A stretch of DNA of 32,235 nucleotides from an uncultured beta proteobacterium (GTDB taxonomy: Bacteria > Pseudomonadota > Gammaproteobacteria > Burkholderiales > Burkholderiaceae_C): contig CAILAY010000087.1 of NCBI GenBank assembly GCA_903832285.1, positions 1 to 32,235 on the forward strand, written 5' to 3'. Every line of letters starts with the position of its first letter. The first letter of the stretch is position 1. Shown piece after piece: positions 8,843-18,440 of the stretch. The position numbers were made by a program, and so were the translations under genes. Below the pieces are notes generated by a model, which saw only the letters and a list, made by a program, of their open reading frames with translations, was not told where the DNA came from and searched no databases.

Positions 8843-9241
8843 GTGAGTACAAGCCCCTCAGGCATCAAAATTCTGGTCGTGGACGACAGCAATACGATCC
8901 GCCGTAGCGCCGAAATTTTTCTCAAGCAGGGTGGGCACGAGGTGTTATTGGCCGAAGACGGGTTTGATGCCCTCGCCAAGGTCAACGATTTTCAGCCTCA
9001 TCTGATTTTTTGCGATATCTTGATGCCGCGTCTGGACGGGTACCAGACTTGTGCCATCATTAAGCGCAGCCCGAAGTTCTCGTCGGTTCCGGTGATCATG
9101 TTGTCGTCCAAGGATGGCGTCTTCGACAAGGCACGCGGCCGCATGGTCGGTTCTCAGGATTACCTTACCAAGCCGTTCACCAAAGACCAGTTGCTGCAGA
9201 CAGTTCAGCAATTCAGTGCCAACGTACAAGGAGCTTTGTGA
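8843..9241 (+). CDS. pilG: PilG-type single-domain response regulator (twitching motility)
   Basis: The 132-residue CheY-like receiver has VVDDSNTIRR at the N-terminus, the phospho-acceptor Asp58 in FCDILMPRLDGY, and the conserved Lys in TKPF. In Pseudomonas, PilG is phosphorylated by ChpA and promotes pilus extension. The start is GTG with a good ribosome site (TAGGAGA, 8828-8834). It is the first gene of the chemosensory cluster, and its stop shares one base with the pilH start (TGATG), indicating coupling. Confidence 0.95.
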   Translation: MSTSPSGIKILVVDDSNTIRRSAEIFLKQGGHEVLLAEDGFDALAKVNDFQPHLIFCDILMPRLDGYQTCAIIKRSPKFSSVPVIMLSSKDGVFDKARGRMVGSQDYLTKPFTKDQLLQTVQQFSANVQGAL

Positions 9242-9615
9242 TGCCCATTCGGAATGTGTTGGTCGTTGATGACTCCAAGACCGAGTTGATGTACCTGAGC
9301 GGATTGCTCGCAAAGAACGGCATGTCGGTAAGGACCGCCGAGAACGCCGACGAAGCCTTTCGTCGGTTGGAAGAGGCAAAACCGGATCTCATCTTGATGG
9401 ATGTGGTGATGCCCGGGCAAAATGGTTTCCAACTGACCCGCGCAATTTCGCGTAACCCGCTCTATTCGGATATTCCGATCATCATGTGCACCAGCAAGAA
9501 TCAGGAGACAGACCGCGTGTGGGGGATGCGTCAGGGCGCACGGGACTACATCGCCAAGCCGGTCGATCCGCATGAACTTCGCGCCAAGATCAAAGCGCTG
9601 AACGGCCCCGTCTAA
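9241..9615 (+). CDS. pilH: PilH-type single-domain response regulator
   Basis: The 124-residue CheY-like receiver has VVDDSKTELMYLSGLL, phospho-acceptor Asp54 in LMDVVMPGQNGF, and AKPVDPHEL carrying the conserved lysine. The NGF after the acceptor and the QETDRVWGMRQGA stretch are typical of PilH. In the Pil-Chp system PilH counteracts PilG and acts as a phosphate sink or retraction regulator. ATG 9241 has AAGGAG seven bases upstream, inside the pilG 3' end. Confidence 0.94.
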   Translation: MPIRNVLVVDDSKTELMYLSGLLAKNGMSVRTAENADEAFRRLEEAKPDLILMDVVMPGQNGFQLTRAISRNPLYSDIPIIMCTSKNQETDRVWGMRQGARDYIAKPVDPHELRAKIKALNGPV

Positions 9616-9620
9616 ACCCT

Positions 9621-10160
9621 ATGGCAAACCGCGAAGCACTTCGGGAACTTCAGAGTCGTCTGGCCAGCAGATTGCAGGCGGCGCGTACCGAAGGGGTGCG
9701 CCTGTCCTGGCTTGCCATCGAAGCCGGAGGGAAGAAATACCTTCTTCCTCTGCACCAGTCGGGGGAAATATTTTCTTGGGAAAGCGCCCAGGGCGTGCCC
9801 TATACCCAAGCCTGGTTCCTCGGGGTCTCCAACTTGCGCGGCGGTCTCTTTGGCGTGGTGGAACTTTCCCGTTTTCTTGCGGCATCGGCGGCTGCCGACC
9901 CTGTGCCCGCAACAGATGCGTCACGATCCGAGAGCTATCTGGTGGCGCTGAACGCCGCTCTGGAGGTCAACTGCGCCCTGCTGGTGGATCGGCTGGAAGG
10001 GCTGCGCAGCGTCGACTCCTTTGCCTCGACTGCGCTGGCTCAGGAGGGAGCCCCGGTCTATTTTGGTAACGTGTATACCGATGCAAACGGTGAGAACTGG
10101 CAGGAAATCAACCTGCAGTCACTGTCCCAGCAACCCCATTTTTTGAGCATCAGTGCTTGA
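9621..10160 (+). CDS. pilI: PilI, CheW-like adaptor
   Basis: The 179-residue CheW-domain protein should couple the receptor PilJ to the ChpA kinase. CheW features are visible: IEAGGKKYLLPLHQSGEIF, then the conserved turn WFLGVSNLRGGLFGVVELSRFL, and a second subdomain with SYLVALNAALEVNCALLVDRLEGLRS. It begins five bases after the pilH stop. No enzymatic residues are expected or seen. Confidence 0.93.
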   Translation: MANREALRELQSRLASRLQAARTEGVRLSWLAIEAGGKKYLLPLHQSGEIFSWESAQGVPYTQAWFLGVSNLRGGLFGVVELSRFLAASAAADPVPATDASRSESYLVALNAALEVNCALLVDRLEGLRSVDSFASTALAQEGAPVYFGNVYTDANGENWQEINLQSLSQQPHFLSISA

Positions 10161-10182
10161 GTTTTTAAAAGAAGGCTGAATC

Positions 10183-12477
10183 ATGTCTGTCGTTGACCAA
10201 TTCAAGAAGTTGTTTCAAAAGAATTCGGCAGTAGCTGCAACCCATCCGGACCCGGAGGATGGTGGGGAATCCCTGGGGCAATTTTTCGGGGATTCAGTGC
10301 AGAGCGTCGACGATGGCGTCGTGTTCGAGCCGGCGGCACAGGAAGTCAGCGGCGAAGTGCTGGTCGCGCCAGAGGTTGCACCGCCCCAATCCGAAGTGGC
10401 CGTGGTCGCAGACGACGGCTTGTTGACGCTGCCGCTTTTGGGTGCGCGCACGCTCGGTCAGCATCAGCGAATCCTGGGTACGGGCTTGGCGCTGTCATTG
10501 CTGCTGCTATTGGCGATCGTCTTGGCAGCCCGATACCAGACTGACGAAGTGGCGCAACAAATGGCGGCCACGGGCGATTCACTCATGCAGTCACAGCGGC
10601 TGGCCAAATCGGTGACGCAGGCTCTGGTGGGTAGTGCCCAGGCCTTTCCGGATGCGGCCGAAAGCGCAGGCGCACTGTCCAAGACGATGCGTGCGCTGAA
10701 GTCTGGCGATGACCGGATAGGTGCGCTGCGGGGTGACGGTCAGACTGAACTGGAAAAGATCATGCCGCTGGTGGAGCGCGCGGAAAAGAATGCCAGCGTC
10801 GTGACACAGCAGCAAAAGATCCTGACTCAGGTGGGTTCCGCACTGCGCAGCATCAACCGTCAATCGTCGGATTTGCTGGAAATTGCCGAGACCGTGTCGT
10901 CGCTCAAACTGCAGCAAAACGCGCCCGCGTCCGAGATTGCTGCAGCCGGACAATTGGTGATGTTGACCCAGCGCATCGGCAAATCAGCAAACGAGTTCCT
11001 GACCGTGGAAGGCGTCAGCCCCGAGGCAGTCTTCCTGCTGGGCAAGGATTTGAACTCCTTCAAGGAAATCGCGATGGGCCTTCGCGACGGCAGTCCCGAA
11101 CTGCGTTTGAACAGTACCAAGGATGCCCAGACCAGGGAGCGGCTGGATGCACTTTTGAAGGCCTATGAACAAACCCGCGTGCAGGCGGGTGCCATCCTGG
11201 GCAATCTGCAGGGCTTGGTGTCGTCGCGTGAAGCACAAACCGCGATCGTCACCGACAGCGAACCCTTGCGTGGGCAATTGCAGGCCCTGCAAGCACGTTT
11301 GTCGGCGCAGACCGGGCTCGGTGTCGGCACCTATCTGTTGCTCATCCTGTCGGCAGCACTGGCGTTGGTGAGCGCTGCCGGTTTGACGATGGTGCAACTC
11401 CAGGACAGCCGCAAGCGCCAGGCCGTAGCGGAGCAGCAACGACTCAAGGCTGAGCAGCAGGAAGACGGCACCAAGCGCGTGAACGATGCCAACCAGGCCG
11501 CGATTCTGCGTTTGATGAACGAATTGCAGATGGTCGCGGAAGGCGACCTGACGCAAGAGGCCACGGTGACCGAGGACATCACCGGCGCCATTGCGGACTC
11601 GGTCAATTACACGGTGGAGGAACTTCGCTCGCTGGTGGGCAACGTGCAAAACACGGCGACCCGGGTGGCACAAACCACGGCGCAGGTGGACAGTACCTCG
11701 ACTGAACTGCTGGCCGCCTCCACCGAGCAACTGCGCGAGATTCGCGAAACCGGGCGCTCCGTTCTTGACATGGCGTCCCGCATCAATTTGGTGTCGACCC
11801 AGGCGCAGGAATCCGCCGCGGTGGCGCGCCAGTCGCTGGTGGCTGCCGATACCGGGTTGCAAGCGGTGCAGAACGCGATCGGTGGTATGAATGCGATCCG
11901 CGATCAGATCCAGGAAACGTCCAAGCGCATCAAGCGGCTGGGTGAGTCGTCACAGGAGATTGGTGAAATCACGGAGCTCATTTCTGACATTACCGAACAG
12001 ACCAACGTGCTGGCGTTGAACGCCGCCATTCAAGCGGCGTCAGCCGGTGAAGCGGGTCGGGGCTTCTCGGTCGTGGCCGAAGAAGTGCAGCGCCTTGCGG
12101 AACGTTCCGCTGACGCGACGCGCCAGATTTCTGCGCTGGTGAAAGCGATTCAGACCGATACCCAGGACGCCGTCGGCGCCATGGAGCGCTCGACCCAGGG
12201 CGTGGTGGAAGGTGCCAAACTGTCCGACAACGCGGGCGCTGCGTTGTCAGAGATCGACCGCGTGTCGCGTCGCCTGTCAGAGCTGATTGAACAGATCTCG
12301 ACCTCGGCCTCAAACGAGGCTGAACTGGCAAACGTGGTGGCGGATAACATCCAGCACATTTTTGCGGTGACGGAGCAGACCGGAGAAGGTACACGATCGA
12401 CCGCACAGCAGGTGCGTGACCTTTCTCGCATGGCTGAGGAATTACGGCAATCGGTGTCACGATTCAAGATTGATTGA
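10183..12477 (+). CDS. pilJ: PilJ, methyl-accepting chemotaxis protein of the Pil-Chp system
   Basis: The 764-residue receptor has an acidic cytoplasmic extension of about 95 residues, TM1 (about 97-117), a long helical periplasmic region with PilJ_N-like repeats (QRLAKSVTQALVGSAQAF and later LTQRIGKSANEF), TM2 (about 381-403), and a cytoplasmic signalling domain. The hairpin tip reads ITEQTNVLALNAAIQAASAG, followed by EAGRGFSVVAEEVQRLAERS, which is the PilJ variant of the MCP tip. In Pseudomonas, PilJ senses surface contact through pilin. The ribosome site AAGAAGG precedes ATG 10183. No pilK-like methyltransferase gene follows, although the receptor has Gln/Glu-rich helices. Confidence 0.95.
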   Translation: MSVVDQFKKLFQKNSAVAATHPDPEDGGESLGQFFGDSVQSVDDGVVFEPAAQEVSGEVLVAPEVAPPQSEVAVVADDGLLTLPLLGARTLGQHQRILGTGLALSLLLLLAIVLAARYQTDEVAQQMAATGDSLMQSQRLAKSVTQALVGSAQAFPDAAESAGALSKTMRALKSGDDRIGALRGDGQTELEKIMPLVERAEKNASVVTQQQKILTQVGSALRSINRQSSDLLEIAETVSSLKLQQNAPASEIAAAGQLVMLTQRIGKSANEFLTVEGVSPEAVFLLGKDLNSFKEIAMGLRDGSPELRLNSTKDAQTRERLDALLKAYEQTRVQAGAILGNLQGLVSSREAQTAIVTDSEPLRGQLQALQARLSAQTGLGVGTYLLLILSAALALVSAAGLTMVQLQDSRKRQAVAEQQRLKAEQQEDGTKRVNDANQAAILRLMNELQMVAEGDLTQEATVTEDITGAIADSVNYTVEELRSLVGNVQNTATRVAQTTAQVDSTSTELLAASTEQLREIRETGRSVLDMASRINLVSTQAQESAAVARQSLVAADTGLQAVQNAIGGMNAIRDQIQETSKRIKRLGESSQEIGEITELISDITEQTNVLALNAAIQAASAGEAGRGFSVVAEEVQRLAERSADATRQISALVKAIQTDTQDAVGAMERSTQGVVEGAKLSDNAGAALSEIDRVSRRLSELIEQISTSASNEAELANVVADNIQHIFAVTEQTGEGTRSTAQQVRDLSRMAEELRQSVSRFKID

Positions 12478-12522
12478 CCCGAGTCGCCCGCTTACTGTCA
12501 TTTGCGCAGGACCGATCACGCT

Positions 12523-15500
12523 ATGCAATTCAACGAAACTTCCGTCGATCTGGATCCGACTGTCAAAGATCTGGGCCCCCTGGCCTGGGTGCTCGACGAG
12601 TTGCGTAAATCCCTGGACGGTGCCATCAAGGCCCTGCGTCGCTTTGTTCGCGATGCCGACCTCGCTCTGGGCTCCGACCTGGCGGCTCTGGACACCAGCC
12701 ATCTGCGCATTGCCCGCCAGCAATTGCACCAGGCTGAAGGGGCGCTGGAGATGGTGGGCCTGGGCGCACCGGCGAGCGTGTTGCGTGCCATGGAGGCGGT
12801 AGCACAGCGTTTTGTGCAGCGCCCAGAATTGTGTACGCAGGAGCAGGCCGCCAAAGTTGAGCGCGCCAGTTTTGCGCTGCTGGAATATCTCGATGCGGTG
12901 CTGCGGGCGAAGCCAGCGTCACCGGTGGCGCTGTTTCCGCAGTATCGGGACTTGCTGGAAATGGTGGGTGCAGCGCGTATCCATCCGGCCGATCTGTGGC
13001 CCTTTGACGGGCGTTGGGTCGACATTGACCTGGATAACACGGCCAGCCCGCTGGCCTGTGATGAGAGTACCCGCCACCGCTTCGATCAAGCCATATTGAA
13101 GGTGATCAAGACCGGCGACCCGGCAGCGGCGAAGAAACTGCAGCTTCTTTGCCTGGGTCTGGTCGCGGCACAGGATGCGCGCCAACCACGCATCTTCTGG
13201 ACGATTTGTGCCGCCTATTTCCAGGCGCTGGCCGGGCGCTGGTGTCCGCAGGACGTGTATGTGAAGCGCAGTTCGTCTGCGGTGCTTACCCAATACATCG
13301 CGCTGGAGCGTGGCGATCATGCACAGACCGATCGCCTCGCCCACGATCTGCTGTTTTTCTGCGCCCAGGCTGGTGCGCGTGTGGATGGACCGGCGCCGGT
13401 TCTGATGGCGGTGCTGGAGGCCTATGGCTTGCAGGCAGAAGGCAATCCGGTGGATTACCAGGCGCGGCTGTTTGGCCGATTTGACCCGGCGGTTTTGATG
13501 CAGGCCCGCAAGCGCATTGGTGTGGCCAAGGAAATGTGGGCAGCCCTCTCGGGTGGGGACACGCAGAAACTCAAGGCGGCAGCGGACCAGTTCAGTCTGA
13601 TCAGTGACTCACTCGTGAGGCTCGACCCGGCCAGTCACTCTTTGGCGCAAGCCCTGACCAGGGTGATGGAGTCCACGGTGCGCTCAGGGCAGGCGCCTTC
13701 GTCGCAGGTGGCCATGGAGGTGGCCACGTCAGTGCTCTACCTGGAAGCGGCGTACGACGAAATTGACCCCGACGATAACCAGTTGGCGGCGCGTTCGGAA
13801 CGCTTGGCACAGCGCTTGGACAATGCCCATCTCGGCGCTGAGCCGGAAGCGCTCGAACCCTGGATGGAGGATCTGTACCGTCGGGTGAGCGAGCGCCAGA
13901 CCATGGGCAGTGTTGTGGGCGAGCTGGGCGTCACCATGGGCACGCTGGAAAAGGCGATGGACCAGTTCTTCCGCAACCCGAAAGACAAATCGACGTTGCA
14001 GCAGGTGCCTGGTCAACTGGCGCAGATGCGCGGCGTGTTTTCGTTGCTGGGGCTGGATCAGGCGTCGCAGGCAGTGCTGCATATGCGCGACAGCGTCGAG
14101 CAGATATTGGTCGATGAAATCGACGAAGACCGCGCCAAGGCCGCCGGTACGTTCGATCGTCTGGGCAACAGCCTGGGTGCCCTTGGGTTCATGGTTGACA
14201 TGCTGAACTATCAGCCGACGCTGGCAAAGAAGTTGTTTGTGTTCGATCACGACAAGGGCGAGTTCAGGTCGGTCATGGGTCGCGCTGCAGACACCCCCAC
14301 GGCGGTGGCGCCAGAGGTCGTCGCGCGCGAACCCCAGACGTCGTTCGAGCTGCCAGAGCGCTCGCCAACGGAACTGCCAGGCGAGGCGACGGCTGTTGCA
14401 GAAGCTGCCGCAGGTCCAGCAGCGGTTGTGGCGATGACCGCAGAGGAGGAAGACGCGGAACTGCGAGAGATCTTTATCGACGAGGCAAGGGAAGTTATCG
14501 AGGGCGGATTGGAAGCGCTTGGCAAGCTGGCGGTCGAGCCCGAAGACCTCGGCCAGCAGGCAACGCTACGGCGCGCGTTCCATACCCTCAAGGGCAGCGC
14601 CCGTATGGTGGGCCTGAACGAATACGGAGAGGCAGCTTGGTCGCTGGAGCAATTGCTCAACAGCTGGATTGCCGATCAGCAACCCGTGACCGACGCTATC
14701 CGGGCGGTTTCTGAGGATGGCTTGCTCGGGCTGCAAGCCTGGATGAACGATATCGCGACCGCGGCGGACGTTTCGTGGCGCGCCGGACCTTTCCGCACCA
14801 TGGCTGACGCCTTGCGCGTTGATAACCGCCTCGTCGCGCTGGAGTTGCCCGATTCCAATGCGTTGGCACTGGATTCGGTGCGGGCCGAATTTGAACTGAC
14901 CCACCCTCCGGAACCTGATCTGCCGCCTGACACCCACGTGGCGAGTGCCGATGAGGCGCTGGATGCTTCGGTTGCGCCCCTGCCGGACATGTCCATGACA
15001 CGTTCGGTGGCGCAAGGCTTGGATCTTGTGGATATTGACTTTGACGCACTGCTGGCAGTGGCCGATGGGGCACAGTCGGCACTGCAGCCCCCAGGTGAAG
15101 CGGCCGAAGGGGCTGATGCCACGGAGCCTATGCCGCAGCAGTCCGGTCCTGCCGGGGTTGATATCGATTTCGATTTCGACAGTCTGGATTTGCCACCCAT
15201 TGCGCAGGAGGCCGTGCCGGAACTGGAACTGGAACTGCCTGGAGTCGAGGAACTTGCCGCCCAAGTCGGGTTCGAGTCTGAGCCGGAAAGCGAGCCCGAG
15301 GAAGAGGTCAAGGTCATTGGATCATTGCGCATCAGTATTCCGCTATACAACGTCTATCTCAATGAGGCCGACGAATGGTCCAGACGTCTTGTGACGGAAT
15401 TGACCGAGTGGGCGCTGGAGTTTGATCAACCCCTGGGCGACTCCGCGGTGGCGCTGGCGCACTCGCTGGCCGGCAGTTCAGCCACTGTTGGTTTCATGCA

Positions 15501-18399
15501 GTTGTCGGCTCTGGCGCGCGAACTGGAGCAAGCACTGGAGCACGGTCAGTTGATGGGTGTGCGCGCCCATCAACCTGAGCACGCGCAGACTTTCATTGGA
15601 GCCGCGCAGGAGGTACGGCGTTTGCTGCATCAGTTTGCTGCCGGTTTTGTGAAGGACGCAGAGCCGCAGTTGCTGCATGCACTCAAGGACGTGCGCGACA
15701 CCGAGATCGTGGATTTCACGATGAACAGTGACGGTGGTCGATCCGATGAGTTCGGGGCCGAGGAAATGCCCTCCGGGGCTGAGTATGTGCTGCCTGATAT
15801 ACCCCAGGAGCCGTACGCTGCCGATGAACCGCCTGAGATACCCCAGGAGCCTGCGGTCGGCGATGAACTGTCCGAAATAGCCCAAGGGCCGGCGGTCGAG
15901 GCTGAACTGCCCGAAATGTTACCCGAAGTGCCGACGGTTGAGGCCGAACCCATGCCAGCGCTGGAAAGCGCCACGGCCATCGCCAGTTTTGATTCGGTGG
16001 CAAGCAGTGCCTTGTTGACGCCGATCGCTCCGTCCTTTGACGCGCATGCGCAGGAGATCGACGTTCAGGATGCGATTGATCCGGATCTGTTTCCCATCTT
16101 CGAGGAAGAGGCGTTGGGCTTGCTTCCCGGATTGGCAGGGGCCTTGCGGCAATGGTCGGCACGCCCCGCGAATAGCGGCGCCAGGGCCGAGGTTTTGCGC
16201 GCCCTGCACACGCTCAAGGGCAGTGCCCGTCTGGCCGGCGCAATGCGCCTGGGGGAAATGGCGCACCGGATCGAGTCGTCGGTTGAAGCCCTGGGCGCAG
16301 AAGGTTTGCAGTCGCGCCAGGTTGAGCCTTTGCTGGGGCGGTTCGACGATTTGCAGGCACATTTTGACGAACTACGTCGTGCGGACGCAGCGGTCCTGAA
16401 CCTTCCGCTGGCGGCACCATCGGCGCCGACCCAAAGCGTCGCGGCGGTGCATGCGCCGATTGCCTTACCCGCTCTCAAGCCCACGGCCGTCGCGGCGACG
16501 CTGGCCGCGGCAGCACCGCGCGCGGGCTCGCAGCAGTCGGTGCGAGTGCGCCCGCAATTGCTGGACCGTTTGGTGAATCAGGCGGGTGAAGTGGTGATGA
16601 CGCGGTCGCGACTGGAAGCCGGCTTGAGTCAACTGGGGGGGTCGCTGGGTGATTTGACCGGCAATCTGGATCGTCTGCGGCACCAACTTCGCGACATTGA
16701 GTTTCAGGCCGAGTCGCAGATGCAATCGCGTATGGCGCAGTCCAAGGATTCGGCGCAGGGTTTCGATCCGCTTGAGTTTGACCGTTTTACGCGGGTGCAG
16801 GAACTCACCCGCATGATGGCCGAGTCGGTCAACGACGTCGCCACGGTGCAGCGCAGTTTGCAGCGAGCTGTGGAAGCCACCGAGGACAACTTGGTCGCGC
16901 AGGCACGCCAGACGCGCGAACTGCAACGTGATTTGTTGCGCACCCGCATGGTCGAGTTCGAGAGCATCGCAGAACGCTTGTACGCGGTGGTTCGTCAGGC
17001 CAGCAAGGACTCGGGGAAGCAGGTCCGACTGGACATTGTGGGTGGCTCCATCGAAATAGATCGCAGCGTGCTGGATCGGATGACTCCGGCGTTTGAACAT
17101 TTGCTGCGCAATTGCGTGGGCCACGGCATCGAGGACCCGGCTGCGCGCATGGCGGTCGGCAAGGATGCCACCGGCACGGTCACGATCCGCCTGAATCATG
17201 AAGGTAACGACGTCGCGGTGGAATTTGTCGACGATGGCGCCGGACTGGATCTCAAGGGCATCCGGGAAAGGGCGCAGGCGATGGGGCTGGTGGCATCGGA
17301 CCAGACCTTGAGTGATGCACAGATTGCCAATCTGATCTTTGCGCCAGGGATTTCCACAGCGGCGCAGGTGACGGAGTTTTCCGGGCGCGGTATCGGCATG
17401 GATGTGGTGCGCGCCGAGGTGAGTGCGCTGGGCGGACGGATTGAAACCCTGACTGAATCTGGCAAGGGAACGCGGTTCCATCTGATCCTGCCGCTGACGA
17501 CAGCCGTGACGCAGGTGGTGATTGTGCGCACGGGCAAACTCACGATCGGCGTACCGGCTAATCTGGTTGAAATGGTGAGGCGCGTCAAATCCGCACAACT
17601 GACGCAGGCCTACAGCAGCGGTGTCTTTGACGACGGCACGGCTCAGTCCCCGTTCTTCTGGTCCGGCGCGCTTTTGCAGACGACGCCGCGCAGTGAGGAG
17701 ATGGACGCCAAAACCCTGACGGTAGTGACCTTCCGCAGCGCCGGGCAACGCGTGACGCTACACGTGGACGAGGTGTTGGGACATCAGGAAGTGGTGGTGA
17801 AGAATCTGGGTACGCAACTGGCGCGGTTGCCGGGGTTGGCGGCCATGACGGTGCTGGCGTCGGGCGCAGTCGTGCTGATCTACAACCCAGTGGCATTGGC
17901 AACGGTTTATGGCGACGAGGCGCGGGCGCTGGCGGCGAAGGAACGCGAATTGCCCGGCGGGCCTGACATGCCGGGTCAGTCGACGCAGGCGAGCAAACCT
18001 CAACCGCTGGCACACCAGCGCACACCGCTGGTGCTGGTGGTGGATGATTCGATTACGGTACGTCGTGTAACCCAGCGCTTGCTGCTGCGCGAGGGCTATC
18101 GCGTGGCGTTAGCCGTGGATGGACTACAGGCGCTGGAGCGTCTGCAGGAAGAACTGCCGACGGTGGTGTTGACCGACATTGAAATGCCGCGCATGGACGG
18201 GTTCGACCTGACGCGCAATATTCGGGGTGATGAACGCATGCGCGATCTGCCGGTCATCATGATCACTTCGCGCATCGCTGACAAGCACCGCCAACACGCC
18301 GTGGAGCTTGGCGTGAATCACTATCTGGGCAAACCCTATCCGGAGGATGAACTGCTCAATCTGGTGCGTCATTACTGCGCTGAAGAACTGGTGCCGTAG
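12523..18399 (+). CDS. chpA: ChpA/PilL hybrid chemotaxis histidine kinase
   Basis: This is a 1958-residue CheA-like kinase. The first 600 or so residues resemble the FimL/ChpA N-terminal region, with a degenerate Hpt-like bundle lacking the histidine. Three Hpt domains follow, with phospho-sites His687 (FHTLKGSARMVG), His980 (AHSLAGSSATVG) and His1229 (LHTLKGSARLAG), joined by acidic Pro-rich linkers. Next come the dimerisation domain (RPQLLDRLVNQAGEVVMTRS), the HATPase with N-box LLRNCVGHGIE (Asn1530) and G-boxes DDGAGLDL and GRGIGMDV, a CheW-like domain, and a C-terminal receiver with Asp1885 (LTDIEMPRMDGF). Pseudomonas ChpA has more phosphotransfer modules. It should phosphorylate PilG and PilH. 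The N-terminal codons 12502-12522 (TTG start) lack support. Confidence 0.95.
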   Translation: MQFNETSVDLDPTVKDLGPLAWVLDELRKSLDGAIKALRRFVRDADLALGSDLAALDTSHLRIARQQLHQAEGALEMVGLGAPASVLRAMEAVAQRFVQRPELCTQEQAAKVERASFALLEYLDAVLRAKPASPVALFPQYRDLLEMVGAARIHPADLWPFDGRWVDIDLDNTASPLACDESTRHRFDQAILKVIKTGDPAAAKKLQLLCLGLVAAQDARQPRIFWTICAAYFQALAGRWCPQDVYVKRSSSAVLTQYIALERGDHAQTDRLAHDLLFFCAQAGARVDGPAPVLMAVLEAYGLQAEGNPVDYQARLFGRFDPAVLMQARKRIGVAKEMWAALSGGDTQKLKAAADQFSLISDSLVRLDPASHSLAQALTRVMESTVRSGQAPSSQVAMEVATSVLYLEAAYDEIDPDDNQLAARSERLAQRLDNAHLGAEPEALEPWMEDLYRRVSERQTMGSVVGELGVTMGTLEKAMDQFFRNPKDKSTLQQVPGQLAQMRGVFSLLGLDQASQAVLHMRDSVEQILVDEIDEDRAKAAGTFDRLGNSLGALGFMVDMLNYQPTLAKKLFVFDHDKGEFRSVMGRAADTPTAVAPEVVAREPQTSFELPERSPTELPGEATAVAEAAAGPAAVVAMTAEEEDAELREIFIDEAREVIEGGLEALGKLAVEPEDLGQQATLRRAFHTLKGSARMVGLNEYGEAAWSLEQLLNSWIADQQPVTDAIRAVSEDGLLGLQAWMNDIATAADVSWRAGPFRTMADALRVDNRLVALELPDSNALALDSVRAEFELTHPPEPDLPPDTHVASADEALDASVAPLPDMSMTRSVAQGLDLVDIDFDALLAVADGAQSALQPPGEAAEGADATEPMPQQSGPAGVDIDFDFDSLDLPPIAQEAVPELELELPGVEELAAQVGFESEPESEPEEEVKVIGSLRISIPLYNVYLNEADEWSRRLVTELTEWALEFDQPLGDSAVALAHSLAGSSATVGFMQLSALARELEQALEHGQLMGVRAHQPEHAQTFIGAAQEVRRLLHQFAAGFVKDAEPQLLHALKDVRDTEIVDFTMNSDGGRSDEFGAEEMPSGAEYVLPDIPQEPYAADEPPEIPQEPAVGDELSEIAQGPAVEAELPEMLPEVPTVEAEPMPALESATAIASFDSVASSALLTPIAPSFDAHAQEIDVQDAIDPDLFPIFEEEALGLLPGLAGALRQWSARPANSGARAEVLRALHTLKGSARLAGAMRLGEMAHRIESSVEALGAEGLQSRQVEPLLGRFDDLQAHFDELRRADAAVLNLPLAAPSAPTQSVAAVHAPIALPALKPTAVAATLAAAAPRAGSQQSVRVRPQLLDRLVNQAGEVVMTRSRLEAGLSQLGGSLGDLTGNLDRLRHQLRDIEFQAESQMQSRMAQSKDSAQGFDPLEFDRFTRVQELTRMMAESVNDVATVQRSLQRAVEATEDNLVAQARQTRELQRDLLRTRMVEFESIAERLYAVVRQASKDSGKQVRLDIVGGSIEIDRSVLDRMTPAFEHLLRNCVGHGIEDPAARMAVGKDATGTVTIRLNHEGNDVAVEFVDDGAGLDLKGIRERAQAMGLVASDQTLSDAQIANLIFAPGISTAAQVTEFSGRGIGMDVVRAEVSALGGRIETLTESGKGTRFHLILPLTTAVTQVVIVRTGKLTIGVPANLVEMVRRVKSAQLTQAYSSGVFDDGTAQSPFFWSGALLQTTPRSEEMDAKTLTVVTFRSAGQRVTLHVDEVLGHQEVVVKNLGTQLARLPGLAAMTVLASGAVVLIYNPVALATVYGDEARALAAKERELPGGPDMPGQSTQASKPQPLAHQRTPLVLVVDDSITVRRVTQRLLLREGYRVALAVDGLQALERLQEELPTVVLTDIEMPRMDGFDLTRNIRGDERMRDLPVIMITSRIADKHRQHAVELGVNHYLGKPYPEDELLNLVRHYCAEELVP
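15796..15951 (+). repeat. Four tandem 39-bp units inside chpA
   Basis: Four in-frame units of 13 codons run head to tail. They encode DIPQEPYAADEPP, EIPQEPAVGDELS, EIAQGPAVEAELP and EMLPEVPTVEAEP. The first two share the run ATACCCCAGGAGCC. Divergence rises towards the fourth unit. The block lies in the acidic linker between the second and third Hpt domains and keeps the frame, so it lengthens a flexible tether. Confidence 0.85.
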
Positions 18400-18440
18400 G
18401 CCGCGCGGCACGACGGCGGTGTGGCTTGTAAAATTCCCGC

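Noticed and set aside
16465..17748. 427-codon open frame opposite the chpA kinase core
   Set aside because: It lies fully antisense to the HATPase and CheW domains of chpA, and its composition is that of a mirror frame.
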